Notes under the pieces: model-generated
Told to the model about the DNA's origin: nothing
The model's input: only the letters and a program-made list of their open reading frames with translations
Database searches by the model: none
Shown: positions 15,201-16,793 of the stretch, piece after piece
Position numbering within the stretch: position 1 is the stretch's first letter
Layout of the letters: each line of letters begins with the position of its first letter
Program-made: the position numbers and the translations under genes
Origin: an uncultured Selenomonadales bacterium
GTDB lineage: Bacteria > Bacillota > Negativicutes > Selenomonadales > Selenomonadaceae
NCBI GenBank assembly: GCA_937877545.1
Contig: CALFJE010000128.1
Location: 1 to 16,793 of the forward strand
DNA length: 16,793 nt
Reading direction: 5' to 3'

Positions 15201-16605
15201 TAATGTCGGGGCGTATGAGGCGATGCGCAAGGCGATTGACCGTTTGCACGAGGACGACGACAAATTTTTTATCGCGGAGTGTTATTCCAAGTTCGGCAAG
15301 TTCGCGTTGGATAATCGGCGTGTCGTCGAGTCGGTGGAGAGTTATGCGCAAGCTTTTGCTGCGGCGGAGACCGAGCGCAAGCGTTTGGAGTTCTACGACG
15401 CGTGGCTGTTGAGCTTGCACTTTACGGACATATCGGCGGAGGAAATGGCGTCGGCGCACTCCGATTATCAAAACCTGCTTGCCGACGTTAAACCGTTCAC
15501 GACTTGGCATAAGCGCAACGGGCGGATAAAGGTCGGCTACATATCGGGCGACTTCCGTAAGCACGCGATGTTTGCGGTTATGTTCGGCTTCATGAGCTGT
15601 CACGACAGGAACGCCTTCGAGGTGACCTGCTACAGCCGCAGTAAGATAAGCGACGAATTCACCGAGCTTTACCGCAAGGCGGCGGAGCACTTCGCAGACG
15701 TGAGCGACTTGACGGCGGAGGAGCTTGCCAAACGCATTCACGACGACGCGATTGATATTGCCGTCGATTTGGCGGGGCACACGGGCTATACGGGCTTGCA
15801 GGCTTTGGCATATCGACCTGCGCGGATTCAAATCAGCGGGCTGGGCTACATGTCGACCACAGGACTTCCCGCCGTCGATTATTTCATTACCGACGCCGTA
15901 CTCGACCCGCCCGAAGATAATCGCGAACAATTTTTTGCCGAGAAACTTTTATACATGCCCGCGCAATTCAGCTACGCTCAACGCCTCGACCTGCCCGCCT
16001 CGAACGGTGCGCCCTGCGTCAAAAACGGCTTTGTGACCTTCGGGACGATTTGCCGCTACTCGAAGATTAACGACGATATGCTTGCGATTTGGACGGAGAT
16101 TTTAAATCGCGTGCCCGACGCCAAGCTCCTCATGCGTGCGCAGGAATTCATCAGCACCCGCACCGTCGACGAACTTTATAACGCCTTGAAAGCCCTCGGT
16201 TGCGACATGGAGCGCGTGACGATTCGCCCCGCCGTGTACGATTACTTTGGCGCGATTGGCGCGGTTGACGTTATCCTCGACGCCTATCCTTACGTGGGCG
16301 GCGCGACCACCCTCGACGCGCTGTATATGGGTGTGCCCGTCGTCAATCTTTACGGCGAACGCCACAGCACGCGCTTTGGCAAGAGTATTCTTCACAGCGT
16401 CGGCTTGGACGAGTTGGCGGTTGATAACGTCGACGCGTACATAAACACCGCCGTTGCTCTCGCTAATGACACGGAGACGCTTGACGTTCTGCATAAGAAT
16501 CTGCGCGGAATGTTTTTGAATTCGGACGCGCTTAATCCCGTCAAATATTGCAGGACGCTTGAGGCTGAGTTTAAGGAGCTGTTGAATCATGCGGAGCTTG
16601 ATTAA
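12229..16605 (+). CDS. Three-domain glycosyltransferase: GT2, TPR-like repeats, two GT41 (SPINDLY/OGT-like) domains
   Basis: A 1458-residue soluble protein; positions count from the TTG at 12229. That start has GGAAGGCGGG 6 nt upstream, whereas the ATG at 12196 has no ribosome site and abuts the terminator. Residues 8-240 form a GT2 domain (VVDTGSTDGT near 40-48, FLDADE 86-91, IHEEV, WHTGY). Helical TPR-like repeats run to about 545. OGT-like domain A (about 555-890) has VGYISPDVRFH (His567), DLAGH (His638), FNNFAK (Lys733) and GGGTTCD (Asp817). A second TPR-like stretch (930-1080) leads to domain B (about 1095-1450), with VGYISGDFRKH (His1112), DLAGH (His1184), RYSK (Lys1279) and GGATTLD (Asp1363). 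These match key positions of GT41 enzymes, which put GlcNAc or another sugar on Ser/Thr or Asn of proteins. Both GT41 domains look catalytically complete. Likely substrates are flagellin or surface proteins (inference). A coupled frame overlaps its 3' end. Confidence 0.9.
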   Translation: MAKRKAKIKISACYMVKNGEKDLRRSLESLNKYVDEIIVVDTGSTDGTVAVAQEFGARIFHEPWQDDFSTPRNVAIREAKGDWIVFLDADEYFPDDTAKNLRKVIDMACKNDMTVIYVKMFNVDADHDNKIIETTYLPRIFENAPTVHYAGKIHEEVERDDKPLERVMAPADLLTLWHTGYSATIVISKLKRNLKLLLEELETSDDPARTYGYLVDCYHGLEDWENAEKYARLEVEAQRNISVRPMIILLDILNRDGSYSDEYFKYLQLAVERYPHMPEFSLSLSLYWSHKGDYRAAVAEMQRAIDKFHNFGEQMEMTAFDESKEEVSLQLIDKWRELIDFTPEEKRAEVARLTDELIQAVEVTHDREKILRTAARIFKLRPEDPVPIEKVASIYLDYQMEAEAAEVVAYMEETFPPTPYRLLLSARLRFLKKNCRETIRLAERGLELEGGDVLTTIFLHNILGQAYRFIGDARKAVEHYKINAETDLSALKDSPYLAQAVKSRCEEYSNLLFNLHYLNVSREEIFEAIRGFNKLLAHIPRYNHSRKKHARHQNIRVGYISPDVRFHVVAFFSAHFFTSYDKTRFEVYIYANNAEDNITEQFKAIADGFRNISDTPAKEVAAQIFADEIDILVDLAGHSANNSLAVLAYKPAPVQLSGVGYFDSTGLDTVDYFIADKFTDPEGLNENFFTEKILRLQHSHFCYVWHDLAYPATPAPCTKAGYVTFASFNNFAKVTDEMLRLWSKILSGVPNSRLYLKGAAFRENCGLEFAKERMTAAGIDLERVDFEDFEVDYVRSYERVDIALDTYPYPGGGTTCDALYMGVPVITLVGERHNSRFGYSLLANVGLEELCAFDAAEYVQKAIALANDRERLREYHLTIRRKMELSPVMNDTIYMGELEQAYEKIFTAWLAGKALPDFPQEPAQITPELAEEYYRRAASYLPLEGADGKSKYNRVDFKRTVYYAELAAQCEARRDAKLYLMIADRRHMTDDNVGAYEAMRKAIDRLHEDDDKFFIAECYSKFGKFALDNRRVVESVESYAQAFAAAETERKRLEFYDAWLLSLHFTDISAEEMASAHSDYQNLLADVKPFTTWHKRNGRIKVGYISGDFRKHAMFAVMFGFMSCHDRNAFEVTCYSRSKISDEFTELYRKAAEHFADVSDLTAEELAKRIHDDAIDIAVDLAGHTGYTGLQALAYRPARIQISGLGYMSTTGLPAVDYFITDAVLDPPEDNREQFFAEKLLYMPAQFSYAQRLDLPASNGAPCVKNGFVTFGTICRYSKINDDMLAIWTEILNRVPDAKLLMRAQEFISTRTVDELYNALKALGCDMERVTIRPAVYDYFGAIGAVDVILDAYPYVGGATTLDALYMGVPVVNLYGERHSTRFGKSILHSVGLDELAVDNVDAYINTAVALANDTETLDVLHKNLRGMFLNSDALNPVKYCRTLEAEFKELLNHAELD

Positions 16606-16793
16606 CGGCAGGCTGATATTGCCCGACGCCGACGGCGACTTTAAAATCTGCGCGGCAAGCGTGACGCTTGACCCAACGGTCGCGATTAACCATTCGACCT
16701 CGGAAACATTATCGCCGCGTCCAAGCGTGAAGAGCTTGATTAACGGCAGGCTGATATTGCCCGACGCCGACGGCGACTTTAAAATCTGCGCGG
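16589..16793 (+). CDS. Repeat-containing open frame, truncated by window end
   Basis: The ATG at 16589 lies inside the last codons of the large glycosyltransferase (17-nt overlap, different frame) and has AAGGAG 10 nt upstream, so translation is probably coupled. The visible 68 residues start MRSLINGRLILPDADGDF. After 46 residues the chain begins again as VKSLINGRLILPDADGDF. The frame stays open to the window edge. The LINGRLILPD opening resembles the first strand of amidohydrolase-fold enzymes, but that is weak evidence. The repetition may be a true 46-residue protein repeat, a recent duplication, or an assembly artefact near a contig end. No function is assigned. Confidence 0.5.
   Translation, partial: MRSLINGRLILPDADGDFKICAASVTLDPTVAINHSTSETLSPRPSVKSLINGRLILPDADGDFKICA
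16594..16655 (+). repeat. Direct repeat copy 1 (138-bp period)
   Basis: These 62 bases are identical to 16732-16793. The period of 138 bp is a multiple of three and keeps the reading frame open. Just before each copy the sequences diverge (ATGCG against GTGAA). Confidence 0.95.
16732..16793 (+). repeat. Direct repeat copy 2, cut by window end
   Basis: Identical to 16594-16655 over all visible 62 bases. The true extent is unknown because the window stops inside it. Confidence 0.95.

Noticed and set aside
14881..15930. Long minus-strand open frame (349 codons) opposite the large glycosyltransferase
   Set aside because: Antisense shadow: low-complexity composition, no ribosome site considered convincing, and it covers the second TPR-OGT module, whose motifs are clear on the plus strand.
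16594..16793. CRISPR array or insertion-sequence end
   Set aside because: Only two copies, with a 138-bp period that keeps a reading frame; no spacer-repeat pattern, inverted ends or transposase.

Overview
The window reads as chromosomal DNA from an anaerobic Negativicutes-type (diderm Firmicutes, Selenomonas-like) bacterium; this placement is inference. Supporting signs are strong AGGAGG-type ribosome binding sites with frequent TTG/GTG starts, a DUF721/DciA-type gene directly after recF, an exported CbiK-type cobaltochelatase with a signal peptide, the cdsA-dxr-rseP gene order, and very large glycosyltransferases of the SPINDLY/O-GlcNAc-transferase type. Intact genes are moderately GC-rich; the first gene is visibly AT-richer.

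Left part (1-4726, + strand): a 5'-truncated family 2 glycosyltransferase, then a tight cluster of cdsA (CDP-diacylglycerol synthesis), dxr (MEP isoprenoid pathway), rseP (site-2 protease) and ybaK/ebsC (Cys-tRNA(Pro) deacylase). Genes abut or overlap by 1-4 nt between cdsA and rseP, so the block is probably one operon for envelope precursors and quality control.

Middle part (4725-7975, - strand): a replication operon dnaN-recF-dciA, convergent with the first block. A probable hairpin terminator lies between them. Its promoter is back to back with the promoter of a divergent gene for an exported sirohydrochlorin cobaltochelatase (8061-9044), and the two -35 hexamers overlap. The cobaltochelatase gene ends in its own hairpin terminator.

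9106-10669 holds no intact gene. It carries, on the - strand, three consecutive decayed genes whose coding-like pieces are split among reading frames but still show original start sites, stops and Shine-Dalgarno sequences.

Right part (10670-16793, + strand): an AGCS-family alanine/glycine:cation symporter with a consensus promoter and a strong terminator, then a 1458-residue protein that joins a family 2 glycosyltransferase domain, TPR-like helical repeats and two complete GT41 (SPINDLY/OGT-like) catalytic domains in one chain. An overlapping, translationally coupled open frame follows, in which a 138-bp unit begins to repeat in tandem before the window ends. The three-domain glycosyltransferase and its coupled downstream frame are the most unusual part of the window and suggest a protein- or surface-glycosylation locus.
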